This document shows, piece by piece, positions 1-9,740 of a DNA stretch of 37,501 nt. The translations under genes were made by a program, and so were the position numbers. The notes under the pieces are model-generated. The model saw only the letters and a list, made by a program, of their open reading frames with translations, was not told the origin of the DNA and did not search any database. Origin of the DNA: an uncultured Pseudomonadales bacterium. Its GTDB lineage: Bacteria > Pseudomonadota > Gammaproteobacteria > Pseudomonadales > Azotimanducaceae. The stretch is taken from NCBI GenBank assembly GCA_905182155.1, contig CAJJAX010000014.1:1-37501 (forward strand), in the 5' to 3' direction. Within the stretch, counting starts at the first letter, position 1. The number at the start of each line of letters is the position of its first letter.

Positions 1-830
1 GGCGAATTGGCAAAGGCCTGCCCTGCCAGCAAGGACCCCAGTAGCATATCGGATCGCGCGGCTATATCACGAGGTGTGTGCACTGCAGTTTCCAACGCAG
101 CCCCCATCAAGCGCAAGGCCTGTTGGGCCAAGACCTTTGAAAGCGGGTTGTTATTGGCACTCATCGACGCATAGGCCTCGATCGCATGAACCATAGCGTC
201 AATACCGGTGGCGGCCGTGACATGCGCGGGCAAACCAAGCGTTAGTTCAGGATCTAACAGCGCAATATCGGGTATTAGAACGGATGATACCACGCCCATT
301 TTTTCACTTTTACCAGTGGTCACAATCGAAATGGGCGTTACCTCGGACCCTGTCCCAGAAGTGGTTGGAATTAAAATCAATGGTAAGCGCGTGCCAGTAA
401 TATTTCCCACACCGTAGATATCTTTCAAGCTTTGATCATCCATTGCAAGCACCGCCGCAAGCTTGGCCACATCCAATGAAGAGCCACCGCCAAAGCCGAT
501 AACCGCATCTGCATCAGCCTCTTTGGCGGCCTCGGCTGCGGCTAAAACCACCGCTTCGGGCGGATCGGGCAGTATAGAAGGGACATCTTTCATGGAATGA
601 ACGGCTATATCCGCTCTGTTTTCAAGCAAAGCAACCTCAAGCTCTTTTACAAAAACACCTTTGCCGCCAATTTGACTGAGCGGTGAAACCTTGTTGCGAT
701 CACCCTCGGTCGTCATACCGATGATTTCCACATCAATTTGTGGATGGGCAGCTTGCAGCGGATCGGCGACGTCATTGGCTTGCCAAAGGGCCAAGGGACT
801 TTTGCGCGTGGCAAGACGAATCGTTCTCAA
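1..830 (-). CDS. Chimeric ORF: HemC N-terminus fused in frame to iron-containing alcohol dehydrogenase (partial, runs off left edge)
   Basis: Translating the minus strand from TTG at 830 gives one open frame to base 1; an in-frame TGA lies just upstream (842-840). Residues 1 to about 85 are hydroxymethylbilane synthase (HemC, haem synthesis): [13 protein letters not shown], then [20 protein letters not shown] and HSMKDVP, whose Asp (residue 82) is the catalytic aspartate of the family. From about residue 88 the protein is an Fe-ADH (group III alcohol dehydrogenase): DPPEAVV, the nucleotide-binding [26 protein letters not shown], and [10 protein letters not shown] with the metal-binding Asp and His. 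HemC lacks its last two thirds, including the dipyrromethane-cofactor Cys; the dehydrogenase lacks its first 60 or so residues. The join lies near 565-580. HemC divergent from argH is a normal gammaproteobacterial arrangement, so the dehydrogenase half is the foreign part. It is either a real deletion fusion or an assembly misjoin; neither half looks able to work as its family does. Confidence 0.8.
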   Translation of the reverse strand, partial: MRTIRLATRKSPLALWQANDVADPLQAAHPQIDVEIIGMTTEGDRNKVSPLSQIGGKGVFVKELEVALLENRADIAVHSMKDVPSILPDPPEAVVLAAAEAAKEADADAVIGFGGGSSLDVAKLAAVLAMDDQSLKDIYGVGNITGTRLPLILIPTTSGTGSEVTPISIVTTGKSEKMGVVSSVLIPDIALLDPELTLGLPAHVTAATGIDAMVHAIEAYASMSANNNPLSKVLAQQALRLMGAALETAVHTPRDIAARSDMLLGSLLAGQAFANS

Positions 831-1026
831 GGGCGGGCCTCAAAGTTTAAAACCGCAACACTAACTTGGACGGGTTGGCGAGTAAACCTTCATTTATAGA
901 ATGATGCCAGGCAGCCCCTCTCCCGTAATCGGTTGCCGTCGCCGCGAATTCATCCTGTTTCACCAACTTGAAAACCCTTGGCCCGCCATTGCCGGCGGAT
1001 CCCGCCAACTCTGATTCAGCAACTGT

Positions 1027-1032
1027 TATACT
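1027..1032 (+). promoter_or_regulatory. Candidate -10 box for argH
   Basis: TATACT lies 28 bases before the argH GTG in the divergent hemC/argH spacer (831-1060). No good -35 hexamer is seen at 16-18 bases, so this is weak. The rest of the spacer shows no gene or clear structure. Confidence 0.25.
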
Positions 1033-1060
1033 CTGGCTTTTTAGCATCAGGGAAATCCCA

Positions 1061-2431
1061 GTGAGCCAAGGCAATCAAAAACTGTGGAACGGTCGCTTTA
1101 CCGAGGCAACCGATGCCTTTGTTGAAGCATTTACCGCGTCAGTCACTTTCGATTTCGAGTTGGCTTTGTTCGACATCGAAGGGTCAGTGGCCCTCGAATG
1201 CTTGGTTTACCGCTGCGGCATCATCGATGCTTTGCTGCGGCGCACCAGACAATGGCAGATCCAGACCGCGTCTGATCTTGATCATAAGTCGTACCCAATT
1301 GAAGATGTGCATATGAACATCGAGGCCGCGCTCACTGAGCGGATTGGCGAGCAGGGCAAGGCGCTGCACACGGGTCGCAGTCGCAACGATCAAGTGGCAA
1401 CCGATGTCAGAATGTACCTCCGGCACAACATCGACCTGATACTAGAGCAGATTCGGCATTTACAACGCGGGCTCCTTGGCCTTGCCGAAGGTCATTGTGA
1501 AACCATTATGCCCGGGTTTACCCATTTGCAGGTCGCGCAACCCGTGGTCTTTGGACATCATCTAATGGCCTGGTATGAAATGCTGCGGCGGGATGCGGAT
1601 CGATTAACGGACTGTCGTCGCCGGGTCAACACGCTGCCTCTGGGCGCCGCCGCACTGGCCGGCACCAGCTTTCCAATCGATCGCGCCCTGGTCGCCGAGT
1701 TGCTCGATTTTGAGGCCGTTGCAGAAAACTCTCTGGACGCGGTTAGCGATCGCGACTTTGCCATTGAGTTCACCAGCACCGCAAGCCTGTTGATGATGCA
1801 TCTATCGCGCTGGTCGGAGGAGATGATTTTGTGGGCATCGCCACAATTTGCCTTTATCGAGCTGCCGGACCGATTTTGTACGGGTTCATCGATCATGCCT
1901 CAGAAGAAAAATCCCGATGTGCCTGAACTGGTCAGAGGGAAATCCGCTCGGGTCTTCGGCAGTCTGATTGCGTTGCTCACCCTAATGAAGAGTCAACCGC
2001 TGGCCTATAACAAAGACAATCAGGAAGACAAAGAGCCACTCATCGATACAGTCCGAACCCTGCAAGACTGTTTGCGCGCTTTTGGCGACATGATCCCCAA
2101 TATCAAAGCCCAGCCAGACAATATGCGGGCTGCCGCAGAACGTGGCTTTGCCACGGCAACCGACCTTGCTGATTACCTGGTTCGGAAAGGGCTGGCTTTC
2201 CGAGACGCGCATCACGTTGTGGGTCGCTTGGTCGGCCTCGCGGTTGATCGGGGTGTCGATTTGGCAGCATTGAGCCTTGTTGATTTCGAGACCGAAAGCG
2301 ATCGAATCACGGAGGATGTCTACTCAGTACTCACCTTAGAAGGATCGGTTGCCGCCAGATCGCACATTGGGGGGACAGCGCCCGATACCGTTCGGGCAGC
2401 AATTAAGCGGGCTAAGCATCAATTAGGGTAA
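1061..2431 (+). CDS. argH: Argininosuccinate lyase (with an abnormal N-terminal stretch)
   Basis: Cytosolic enzyme that splits argininosuccinate into arginine and fumarate, the last step of arginine synthesis. The family start [20 protein letters not shown] follows a GTG at 1061, preceded by a purine-rich CAGGGA; an ATG in the same frame at 968 would add 31 unrelated residues. [13 protein letters not shown] and the signature [12 protein letters not shown] are intact. Between DIEGSVA and EDVHMNIEA (about 1185-1300) the translation does not look like ArgH and is about five residues shorter than the family. Pieces of the expected sequence (RML, then FTAA) appear in the other two frames, so several small indels that cancel out are likely here. 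The stop overlaps the convergent cyaY 3' end by 20 bases. Identity is certain; whether the enzyme is active as written is not. Confidence 0.93.
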   Translation: MSQGNQKLWNGRFTEATDAFVEAFTASVTFDFELALFDIEGSVALECLVYRCGIIDALLRRTRQWQIQTASDLDHKSYPIEDVHMNIEAALTERIGEQGKALHTGRSRNDQVATDVRMYLRHNIDLILEQIRHLQRGLLGLAEGHCETIMPGFTHLQVAQPVVFGHHLMAWYEMLRRDADRLTDCRRRVNTLPLGAAALAGTSFPIDRALVAELLDFEAVAENSLDAVSDRDFAIEFTSTASLLMMHLSRWSEEMILWASPQFAFIELPDRFCTGSSIMPQKKNPDVPELVRGKSARVFGSLIALLTLMKSQPLAYNKDNQEDKEPLIDTVRTLQDCLRAFGDMIPNIKAQPDNMRAAAERGFATATDLADYLVRKGLAFRDAHHVVGRLVGLAVDRGVDLAALSLVDFETESDRITEDVYSVLTLEGSVAARSHIGGTAPDTVRAAIKRAKHQLG

Positions 2432-2753
2432 AAGCCTGGGTCGCCGTACCAGATTGCTCCGTCACGACCCGATTTAAAAGCGCCGGCAAGCCCTCTTGCG
2501 TCACGGCGCAAAACCAGTGGTTTTGCTGCTGTTTAAGATGAAACCCCCCGGATTTAGCGGCCACCCAAATTTCTTGTTGGACCGGCTGACGACTGATCAC
2601 AATCTGAGACCCATCCTCGAAGGTGAGGGTCAGCTGGCCATTGGCGCCATCCACGTCGACGTCTTGCGGCAGATCATCGATGCAATCTTCAATCAACATC
2701 ATGAGCGCATCCAACTGACGATGATACTGCTGTTCTATCGAGCCTTGAACCAA
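2412..2753 (-). CDS. cyaY: Bacterial frataxin, iron-sulfur cluster assembly protein
   Basis: CyaY is a small acidic iron-binding protein that modulates the IscS/IscU iron-sulfur assembly machine in the cytosol. The family fold is recognisable: an acidic first helix ([16 protein letters not shown]), then [27 protein letters not shown] and an amphipathic C-terminal helix with LLNR. I place the start at TTG 2753 because GGGAG sits seven bases upstream; an in-frame TTG at 2771 is the alternative and would add six residues. The gene is divergent from lptM, the usual gammaproteobacterial arrangement, and convergent with argH, with the 3' ends overlapping by 20 bases. The length of about 113 residues is normal for the family. 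Confidence 0.88.
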   Translation of the reverse strand: MVQGSIEQQYHRQLDALMMLIEDCIDDLPQDVDVDGANGQLTLTFEDGSQIVISRQPVQQEIWVAAKSGGFHLKQQQNHWFCAVTQEGLPALLNRVVTEQSGTATQAFTLIDA

Positions 2754-2782
2754 ATCCCTTCTCCCTATCAACCACCGAACGC

Positions 2783-2790
2783 AGTATACT
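2783..2790. promoter_or_regulatory. Candidate shared -10 palindrome between cyaY and lptM
   Basis: The palindrome AGTATACT gives a TATACT box on both strands in the 63-base cyaY/lptM spacer. No convincing -35 hexamer is seen on either strand. Confidence 0.25.
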
Positions 2791-2816
2791 CAACGTTTCC
2801 GCCTTTATCGTGTGCT

Positions 2817-2924
2817 ATGCGAACAATCATCATCATTCTTTGCCTCATCCTGACGAGCTGCGGTCAGAAGGGTCCACTCTATCCGCCAGAACCCAATACC
2901 GAGAGGGTAAAGGATGGCGCATGA
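2817..2924 (+). CDS. lptM: LptM/YifL-type small lipoprotein
   Basis: A 35-residue lipoprotein. It begins MRTIIIILCLI, a short hydrophobic signal, and has the lipobox LTSC followed by GQKGPLYPP, the hallmark of the LptM (YifL) family. In Escherichia coli LptM assists maturation of the outer-membrane LPS translocon LptDE. The lipidated Cys is residue 15. The stop overlaps the lysA start as ATGA, so the two genes are translationally coupled. The position directly before lysA-dapF and opposite cyaY is the conserved location of this family. The gene is easily missed because it is so short. Confidence 0.88.
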   Translation: MRTIIIILCLILTSCGQKGPLYPPEPNTERVKDGA

Positions 2925-4211
2925 ACGGCTTTAACTACCAAACCAGCCGCTTGCACTGCGAGGATTATCCCCTCGACAGCTTAGCAAAAGACTATGGGAC
3001 GCCGTGTTTTGTTTACTCGGCCAGTGCCATGGCCTCAGCGTATCACGCCATCAAAAATGCTTTTGAGCAACATAAGCCCCTTATTTGCTATGCGGTGAAA
3101 GCCAACTCCAATCTAACGATTCTCAAACTGTTGAGCGATTTGGGCGCAGGCTTTGATATTGTCTCAGGGGGTGAACTCGCCCGAGTTCTAAGAATTGGCG
3201 CGGACCCAAGCAAAGTCGTCTTTTCTGGCGTTGGTAAGCAAGCAGACGAGATCGAGGCGGCAGGTTGGCATTAAGTGTTTTAACGTCGAATCCGAAGCCG
3301 AACTCGAACGTATTAGCCGCATCGCAAGCGAGCTCGGCGTTGTTGCACCCATTTCACTGCGGGTCAATCCAGACGTGGACCCAAAAACCCACCCCTACAT
3401 CTCAACCGGCTTGAAGGAATCAAAGTTCGGGATCCCGATGGATCAAGCGCTACAACTTTATCGCACCGCTCAAACCCTAACGGGCATTGCGATCAAGGGC
3501 ATTGATTGTCATATCGGCTCGCAAATCACACAGCTTGCGCCCTATCTGGACGCCCTCGATAAAATGTTCGAACTTATTGACCAACTTGCCGATCAGGGCA
3601 TTGCCCTTGAGCATTTCGACATCGGTGGGGGCATGGGGGTTCGTTATGAGCAGGAACCCGATTTTCCGCTCCAGGCGCTGTCAGATGCGCTCCAGCAGAA
3701 AATGGCGGATCGAGACCTTCGCGTCATCTTAGAGCCAGGCCGATACATCATTGCCAATGCTGGCGTACTGCTGACCGAAGTGCTCTACACAAAACACAAT
3801 GCGACACGGGCCTTCGCCGTGGTCGATGCGGCAATGAACGATTTGATTCGGCCAGCGCTCTATGACGCCGTGCAGGCCGTGCATCCGGTTGTGGAACAAT
3901 TCAACCCGTCAGGGCACTTTGAAATTGTGGGTCCGATTTGTGAAGCCGGTGATTTTCTTGCGAAGCACTGTCTCATTGACCTGGAACAGGGGGCACTCAT
4001 TGCGCTCGCCACGTCCGGCGCTTACGGCATGTCGATGAGCTCTAATTACAATACCCGGTGCCGGGCTGCTGAGGTTCTGGTTCACGGTGGGCACGCACAA
4101 TTGATTCGACGACGCGAGACCATCCAGGACCTCCTCGCCGCAGAAACCAATCTCGACACCTCGACCACCGCACCAAATTTAACGACAACATCAACCATCC
4201 GCGCACGCTAA
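2921..4211 (+). pseudogene. lysA: Diaminopimelate decarboxylase, interrupted by one frameshift
   Basis: PLP enzyme that decarboxylates meso-diaminopimelate to lysine. The first part (2921 to about 3268) has YAVKANSN with the PLP Lys and DIVSGGELARVL; the second part (about 3269-4211, next frame) starts VGIKCFNVESEAELER and continues with HIGSQI, DIGGGMGVRY, LEPGRYIIANAG and VGPICEAGDF. The break falls after VGKQADEIEAA, where relatives have about two more residues before VGIKCFNVES. The shift fits a loss of about five bases between two GCA triplets at 3267-3271, though a one-base insertion would also fit the frame. The C-terminus carries an extra Thr/Ser-rich tail (TSTTAPNLTTTST). dapF follows after nine bases. 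All catalytic motifs are intact on both sides, so an assembly error is plausible. Confidence 0.9.
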
Positions 4212-4220
4212 GGCCCTGGT

Positions 4221-5069
4221 ATGATCGTCAACTTCTCGAAAATGCACGGCGTTGGCAATGACTTTGCCGTGATCGATTTGGTGACCCAAGCGGGGGCTTT
4301 AAGTCCGAGCGGCGTGAAGGGCCTTGCCCATCGGCATACCGGTGTTGGGTTTGATCAATTGCTGACGATTGAGCCCCCAACCACCCGCACAGCGGATTTT
4401 TTCTACCGCATTTACAACGCCGACGGCTCAGAGTCGGGCCAATGCGGTAACGGCGCACGCTGCGTTGCTAAGTTCATCTACGACAAGCAACTATCCCCCA
4501 AATCAGAGCTCGTGTTGCAAACAAGTACGGGTCAGTTGACCACCCAACGGGTTTCAAGCCAATACTTTCGAGTCAACATGGGCCCACCCGAACTGGACCC
4601 GGCAGCCATTCCCTTTCAACCCGGTCCAGGCGAGCAGGCGCCTTTTAGCGCCGCGTTTCAGGACGGTTCACAATACCCGTTTGGCATTGCGAATCTTGGT
4701 AATCCGCATGCCGTCCTGGTGGTTAACCGCGTTGACGACCTCGATGTTGCCGGTCTTGCTGCAGAATTTCGCACCCAAAAGCACTTTGAGGCGGGGGTTA
4801 ACGTTGGGTTTATGGCTTTGACCTCGGACGCCGTGATCACGCTACGCGTGTCAGAACGCGGCGCTGGCGAGACCCTGGCTTGTGGTTCTGGCGCCTGTGC
4901 GGCAGTTGCGGTTGGTCGGGTGATGAACCTTTTGGCAGACACTGTTTCGGTCGAGATGCCGGGCGGGGCGGTCAAGGTCACTTGGCCAGGCCCAGGACAA
5001 GACCTTTGGCTCGCCGGGCCCGCAATTCGAGTCTTCGATGGTAAACTTAAAATCAATGATCGGTCTTAA
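4221..5069 (+). CDS. dapF: Diaminopimelate epimerase
   Basis: Interconverts LL- and meso-diaminopimelate, supplying both lysine (through the adjacent lysA) and peptidoglycan cross-links. It is a PLP-independent, two-cysteine enzyme. The first catalytic Cys is residue 75 in SGQCGNGARC, the second is Cys221 in GAGETLACGSGAC. Other family motifs are MHGVGNDF at the N-terminus and NPHAV near residue 161. The length of 282 residues is close to the usual 274-276. It starts nine bases after lysA and is followed nine bases later by the DUF484 gene, in one plus-strand operon from lptM to yigB. Confidence 0.97.
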   Translation: MIVNFSKMHGVGNDFAVIDLVTQAGALSPSGVKGLAHRHTGVGFDQLLTIEPPTTRTADFFYRIYNADGSESGQCGNGARCVAKFIYDKQLSPKSELVLQTSTGQLTTQRVSSQYFRVNMGPPELDPAAIPFQPGPGEQAPFSAAFQDGSQYPFGIANLGNPHAVLVVNRVDDLDVAGLAAEFRTQKHFEAGVNVGFMALTSDAVITLRVSERGAGETLACGSGACAAVAVGRVMNLLADTVSVEMPGGAVKVTWPGPGQDLWLAGPAIRVFDGKLKINDRS

Positions 5070-5078
5070 GGAGCAGTC

Positions 5079-5756
5079 ATGAGTGACGAGGTCACCTACG
5101 CCCAGGTTCAACACTATTTGAAGGACCATCCCGACGATTTAGAGCGACTCGTGTTGGAAGCCAACCCCGAAACCAAGGGTGCGGTCTCGCTTGCCGGACA
5201 CAAACTACAACTGGTGTCCGAAAAACTAGCCTTGGCAGAACAGCGGGTTCATGAATTTATAGACGTTTCTAAACAAAACCAGACCCTCTTTCAGCTTTGT
5301 CACCAACTCGTTCAACAACTGCAAAAACCCCAGTCGATTCAAACCGCGACCGCTCAACTCGGCAAGATTTTGAAGGCAACCCTCGATACCCAAGACTACC
5401 ATCTGTTTATTTTCCGAGATCAGGCCGAACCAGACTGCACGGCCACCAGCTTTCTTACCCAAGCAACCTTTCAAGAAGCCGTCGGCGGCTTATTTAATCC
5501 AGACAAACCAATTCTTGGGGTGGTTCGGGCAGAAGAATCAAACCGCCTTTTCCCCAATGTCGACCATGACCTTTCATCCTGCGCCATTATTCCGCTGGTA
5601 AGTGATCACTTAGTCGGCGCGCTAACCATTGGTAGCCAAGACAGCAATGGCTTTCATCGAGATCAAGATACCTTGTTTATTCAATTTATTGGCGATTTCC
5701 TTGCCGGTCTCATTGCGCATCGGTTTTTCGCCGACGATCCGCGGCAAGAGGCCTAA
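5079..5756 (+). CDS. DUF484 family protein (GAF-like)
   Basis: 225 residues of the DUF484 family, almost always encoded between dapF and xerC in gammaproteobacteria. The N-terminal part (YLKDHPDDLERLV, then a helical stretch to about residue 85) looks coiled-coil-like; the rest has the alternating pattern of a GAF-type sensory fold. AGGAGC precedes the ATG by about six bases. The molecular role is unknown; constant linkage to the recombinase XerC hints at chromosome segregation or division but nothing in the sequence shows it. No catalytic motif is visible. Confidence 0.88.
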   Translation: MSDEVTYAQVQHYLKDHPDDLERLVLEANPETKGAVSLAGHKLQLVSEKLALAEQRVHEFIDVSKQNQTLFQLCHQLVQQLQKPQSIQTATAQLGKILKATLDTQDYHLFIFRDQAEPDCTATSFLTQATFQEAVGGLFNPDKPILGVVRAEESNRLFPNVDHDLSSCAIIPLVSDHLVGALTIGSQDSNGFHRDQDTLFIQFIGDFLAGLIAHRFFADDPRQEA

Positions 5757-5760
5757 GCCC

Positions 5761-6711
5761 TTGACCCGATTGGCGGAGCAAGTTGATGCCTTCTTGTCTC
5801 ATCTTAAAAATGAGCGCCGTTTATCAACCCATACGTTAGCCGCCTACCAGCGTGATCTGAACGCACTCTTAAACTATGCCCTTAATGCAGCCATCGATCA
5901 GGCTCAGGATCTTAAAGCGTCCGACATCCGAGGCCTCATCAGCCAAGGGCACCGCAAAGGTCTTTCCGGTCGGTCGCAACAACGAAAGCTATCGGCCTTG
6001 CGGACTTTTTTTGACTACCTTGCCCGTGAATCAGGTGTTGATCTCAATCCAGCGCAATTGGTCAGTGCCCCCAAAACCCCTCGACGCCTGCCCAAGACAC
6101 TCGATGCCGATCAGGTCTCAAAGCTCTTGATGGTCCAAGCGGTCAGCTGGCACGAAATACGAGACAAAGCGATTTTAGAGCTGTTTTATTCCTCGGGACT
6201 CAGATTGTCAGAACTCACGGCTTGCAACAAAAGCAGCCTATCGTGGGATGAAAATACCGTTTTAGTCCGAGGCAAGGGCAACAAAGAGCGGATTTTACCG
6301 ATCGGACGTTATGCCCAAACCGCGCTCACGGATTGGTTGAAAGTCCGCGACAACGCGCCCGTTAAAGGTGCGCTGATTGATGCCGACGCCTTGTTCATTA
6401 GTCAGCGCGGCAAGCGGGTCAGTAACACCAATGTCCAAGCTCGAATTAATTCTTGGACCCGTAAGCAAGGCAATGGTCTGCACGTTCATCCGCATATGCT
6501 CAGGCATTCCTTCGCGAGCCATATCCTCGAATCCAGCGGAGACCTTAGAGCGATTCAAGAACTGCTCGGTCATGCAGACATTAGCACGACACAGATTTAT
6601 ACCCACCTGGACTTTCAGCATCTCGCCCGCGTTTATGATCAAGCCCACCCAAGAGCGGCCCGGCGCTCTAAAGCGAGTGGCGCTGAGGCAGTACCTGAGG
6701 ACAAAACATGA
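5761..6711 (+). CDS. xerC: Tyrosine recombinase XerC
   Basis: Site-specific recombinase that acts with XerD at dif to resolve chromosome dimers. It has an N-terminal SAM-like DNA-binding domain (LSTHTLAAYQRDLNALL) and a C-terminal catalytic domain with the Arg of SGLRLSELTA, the Lys of VRGKGNKERI, His and Arg of HMLRHSFASHIL, and the final His and nucleophilic Tyr of LGHADISTTQIYTH. I choose TTG at 5761, four bases after the DUF484 stop, because the N-terminus then fits the family and AAGAGG lies about nine bases upstream. A longer in-frame ATG at 5629 would overlap the DUF484 gene with unrelated residues. The C-terminal tail is slightly long and charged. The stop overlaps the next gene as ATGA. 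Confidence 0.94.
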   Translation: MTRLAEQVDAFLSHLKNERRLSTHTLAAYQRDLNALLNYALNAAIDQAQDLKASDIRGLISQGHRKGLSGRSQQRKLSALRTFFDYLARESGVDLNPAQLVSAPKTPRRLPKTLDADQVSKLLMVQAVSWHEIRDKAILELFYSSGLRLSELTACNKSSLSWDENTVLVRGKGNKERILPIGRYAQTALTDWLKVRDNAPVKGALIDADALFISQRGKRVSNTNVQARINSWTRKQGNGLHVHPHMLRHSFASHILESSGDLRAIQELLGHADISTTQIYTHLDFQHLARVYDQAHPRAARRSKASGAEAVPEDKT

Positions 6712-7424
6712 TCAAGGTGATTGGGTTCGATTTAGACAACACCCTCTGGCCTGTTAAACCGGCCATTATGTACGCCGAAGGACAACTCAAAGACTATCTT
6801 GCAGCCCTCAGCCCAGCCATCGATTACCCGCCGCAAGACATCCAATTTTTGCGAGCAACCGTCTTAGCAGAAAATCCCGATTACAGTTATCGATTAACCG
6901 ACCTTCGCCGGGCGATACTCCACACCCTCGTGCAGCGCAATCCGGCCCATCGCAACAAGGCCCAAGGTATTGCAGACCGTGCCATGGAAGTCTTCCTGAA
7001 GGCCCGTAACCACGTTACGTTGTATCCAGGCGCTGATGCAGCACTGCGGGCGCTTGCCCGCACCTACGCTTTGTGCACGCTGACCAATGGCAATGCGGAT
7101 GTTGGGCAGCTGCCCATTGGCAACTTATTTCAGTTAAAGCTATCGGCAGAGGACGTTGGGGCGCCCAAGCCAAACCCTGCTTTATTCTTGGCAGCCCTTG
7201 AGCAGTTTCAGTGCCAACCCGATGAGATGATCTACGTGGGCGATGATCCTGTTTTAGATGTCGACGCGGCGTCGAAGCTCGGGATCTATACCATTTGGAA
7301 AGCAACCGATGAGACCTTCGCCGCGGCAGAAGCCACCAATGCCTCAGAAACCATCGTCGATCTCACAGCGCTACCCGACGCGATCGCGCGGATTAATGCC
7401 CGGATAAGCACCGAGCGCGAATAA
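6708..7424 (+). CDS. yigB: HAD-family phosphatase, YigB type
   Basis: 238-residue haloacid-dehalogenase-fold phosphatase. Motif I is DLDNTLW (residues 8-14) with the nucleophile and acid/base Asp, motif II is TLTNGN, motif III the Lys of GAPKPNP, and motif IV GDDPVLDVDAA. It lies directly after xerC, where Escherichia coli has yigB, whose product dephosphorylates 5-amino-6-(5-phospho-D-ribitylamino)uracil in riboflavin synthesis. The assignment to that substrate rests on synteny and is inference. The start overlaps the xerC stop by four bases. The 3' end overlaps the convergent thrC by 32 bases. Confidence 0.85.
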   Translation: MIKVIGFDLDNTLWPVKPAIMYAEGQLKDYLAALSPAIDYPPQDIQFLRATVLAENPDYSYRLTDLRRAILHTLVQRNPAHRNKAQGIADRAMEVFLKARNHVTLYPGADAALRALARTYALCTLTNGNADVGQLPIGNLFQLKLSAEDVGAPKPNPALFLAALEQFQCQPDEMIYVGDDPVLDVDAASKLGIYTIWKATDETFAAAEATNASETIVDLTALPDAIARINARISTERE

Positions 7425-8764
7425 AGTCCTTCAGTGCGTCAGGGTCGTCGGTAATCTTGGTTTTTCGGGTTTCTAAACCCAATAACGCGTCCAGCGATGA
7501 ATGCTGATTAACAACGCCGGGTATCGCCGAATCAACCGTGTCATCGAACTTAGCCGGGTGGGCGGTTGCCAAACAAACCATCGGCACAGTCGGGTCCCGG
7601 TGCTTTTGCGCCAAATGAAAACCAACCGCCGTATGCGGATCCGCAAGATAATTAAACTGGTGCCAGATCCCTTGAATACTCTGCAAGGTTTCGTCATCGG
7701 TGACCGCATCCGCGGTAAACCAATCAAAAAACCCGTCTGGTTGATTCAGCGACGCGCATTTTTCAGTCTGGAACCGGTTCATGAACGCCGCGCAGTCGGT
7801 TGCATTCTCGCCCAACTGGTAATACAGGTAACGCTCAAAATTACTGGCAACTTGTATATCCATCGCTGGGCTATTCGAGAACCGAACCTCACCGCGCTCG
7901 TAAACACCGGACTGGAAAAAGCGTGCCAAAATATCATTCTCGTTTGTGGCGAGCACCAATTTTCGCAATGGCAAGCCCATTCGTTTGGCAATAAACCCAG
8001 CAAAAATATTTCCAAAATTGTTTGCTCCTTGAAATGCTAATGGGTTGGCCAAGTTGATTGTATGCAGAAAAATAGTAAACCACTTGCGCTAGCACTCTCG
8101 CCCAGTTGACCGAGTTAACCGCTGCAAGTTGATAACTGTCTTTGAATTCTAAGTCTGAAAAAATCGTTTTCAATAACGACTGACAATCATCGAAACTACC
8201 GTTGATGCCAATGTTGTGAACGTTGGCATCGAGTACCGATGTCATTTGAAGTTCCTGCAATGGGCTTGTTTTGCCTTCAGGAAACATAATGTAGACATCG
8301 ATATTGTCTTTGCCTCGCACCCCAGCGATTGCAGCACTACCCGTATCGCCACTGGTTGCGCCGAGAATATTCACACGACTTCCCGACTCCTTCAGAATGT
8401 GTTCGAACAACTCACCGAGAAACTGCAGTGCGATGTCTTTAAAGGCCAAGGTTGGCCCGTGAAACAATTCGAGAATCTGCACATCGCCCACAGCAACGAG
8501 CGGCGCGATCTCTGGGTGCTCAAAATGCTCATAGCTGCGCAGCACGAGGTCTTTGAATACCGCCTCATCAATATCTCCGACGAAGGGCGCCATGACTTCA
8601 TACGCAAGTTCCGGGTAAGACAGGCCCTGCCAATCGGCAAGGCGTGCGCCAACATCGGGAATAGAATCTGGGACGAGCAGGCCACCGTCAGTCGCCAAAC
8701 CCATCATCACGGCTTGGCTAAAGGACAGACCGCTCACCCCACCTCGTGTACTTCGATACTTCAT
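7393..8764 (-). pseudogene. thrC: Threonine synthase, interrupted by one frameshift
   Basis: PLP enzyme that makes threonine from O-phosphohomoserine, the product of ThrB (20786-21730 here). The N-terminal part (8764 to about 8040) starts MKYRSTRGG and holds GPTLAFKDIALQF with the PLP Lys, GATSGDTGSAAI and NSVNWARVLAQ. The C-terminal part (about 8035-7393, other frame) begins NNFGNIFAGFIAKRMGLP and ends normally. Between QLGQPIS and NFGN, where relatives read FSVPTGNFG, the sequence is about two bases short; restoring two bases after ATTTCA would give ISISVGANNFGN, close to the family. A GTG at 8785 is a less likely start. Both halves are well conserved, so either a recent lesion or a sequencing error. 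Confidence 0.88.
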
Positions 8765-8793
8765 GCAGACCAAGCCTTTTAACACTGACCGAT

Positions 8794-8799
8794 ATTATA
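8794..8799 (-). promoter_or_regulatory. Candidate -10 box for thrC
   Basis: A perfect TATAAT on the minus strand, about 30 bases before the thrC ATG, would give a short leader. The -35 region at 17 bases is poor (TGTCGC), so an activator or read-through from the PII gene may matter. Confidence 0.35.
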
Positions 8800-8810
8800 A
8801 TCTGCTATCG

Positions 8811-8829
8811 CATCGAGCGACACTCGATG
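8811..8829. repeat. Inverted repeat between the PII gene and thrC
   Basis: CATCGAG and CTCGATG form perfect 7-base arms around CGACA. There is no T-run, so it is not an intrinsic terminator. It lies just upstream of the candidate thrC -10 box and could be an operator; this is inference. Confidence 0.4.
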
Positions 8830-8888
8830 AGGTGTGGGTTGGCTCGATTTTAGCCCAGTGCTTAATAAACCAGAGCTTAAACTAGCGC

Positions 8889-9740
<852 letters not shown>

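Noticed and set aside
968-1060. Longer argH start at ATG 968
   Set aside because: The added 31 residues are not family-like and would overlap the likely promoter.
5629-5760. Longer xerC start at ATG 5629
   Set aside because: It lies inside the DUF484 gene and codes residues unlike XerC.
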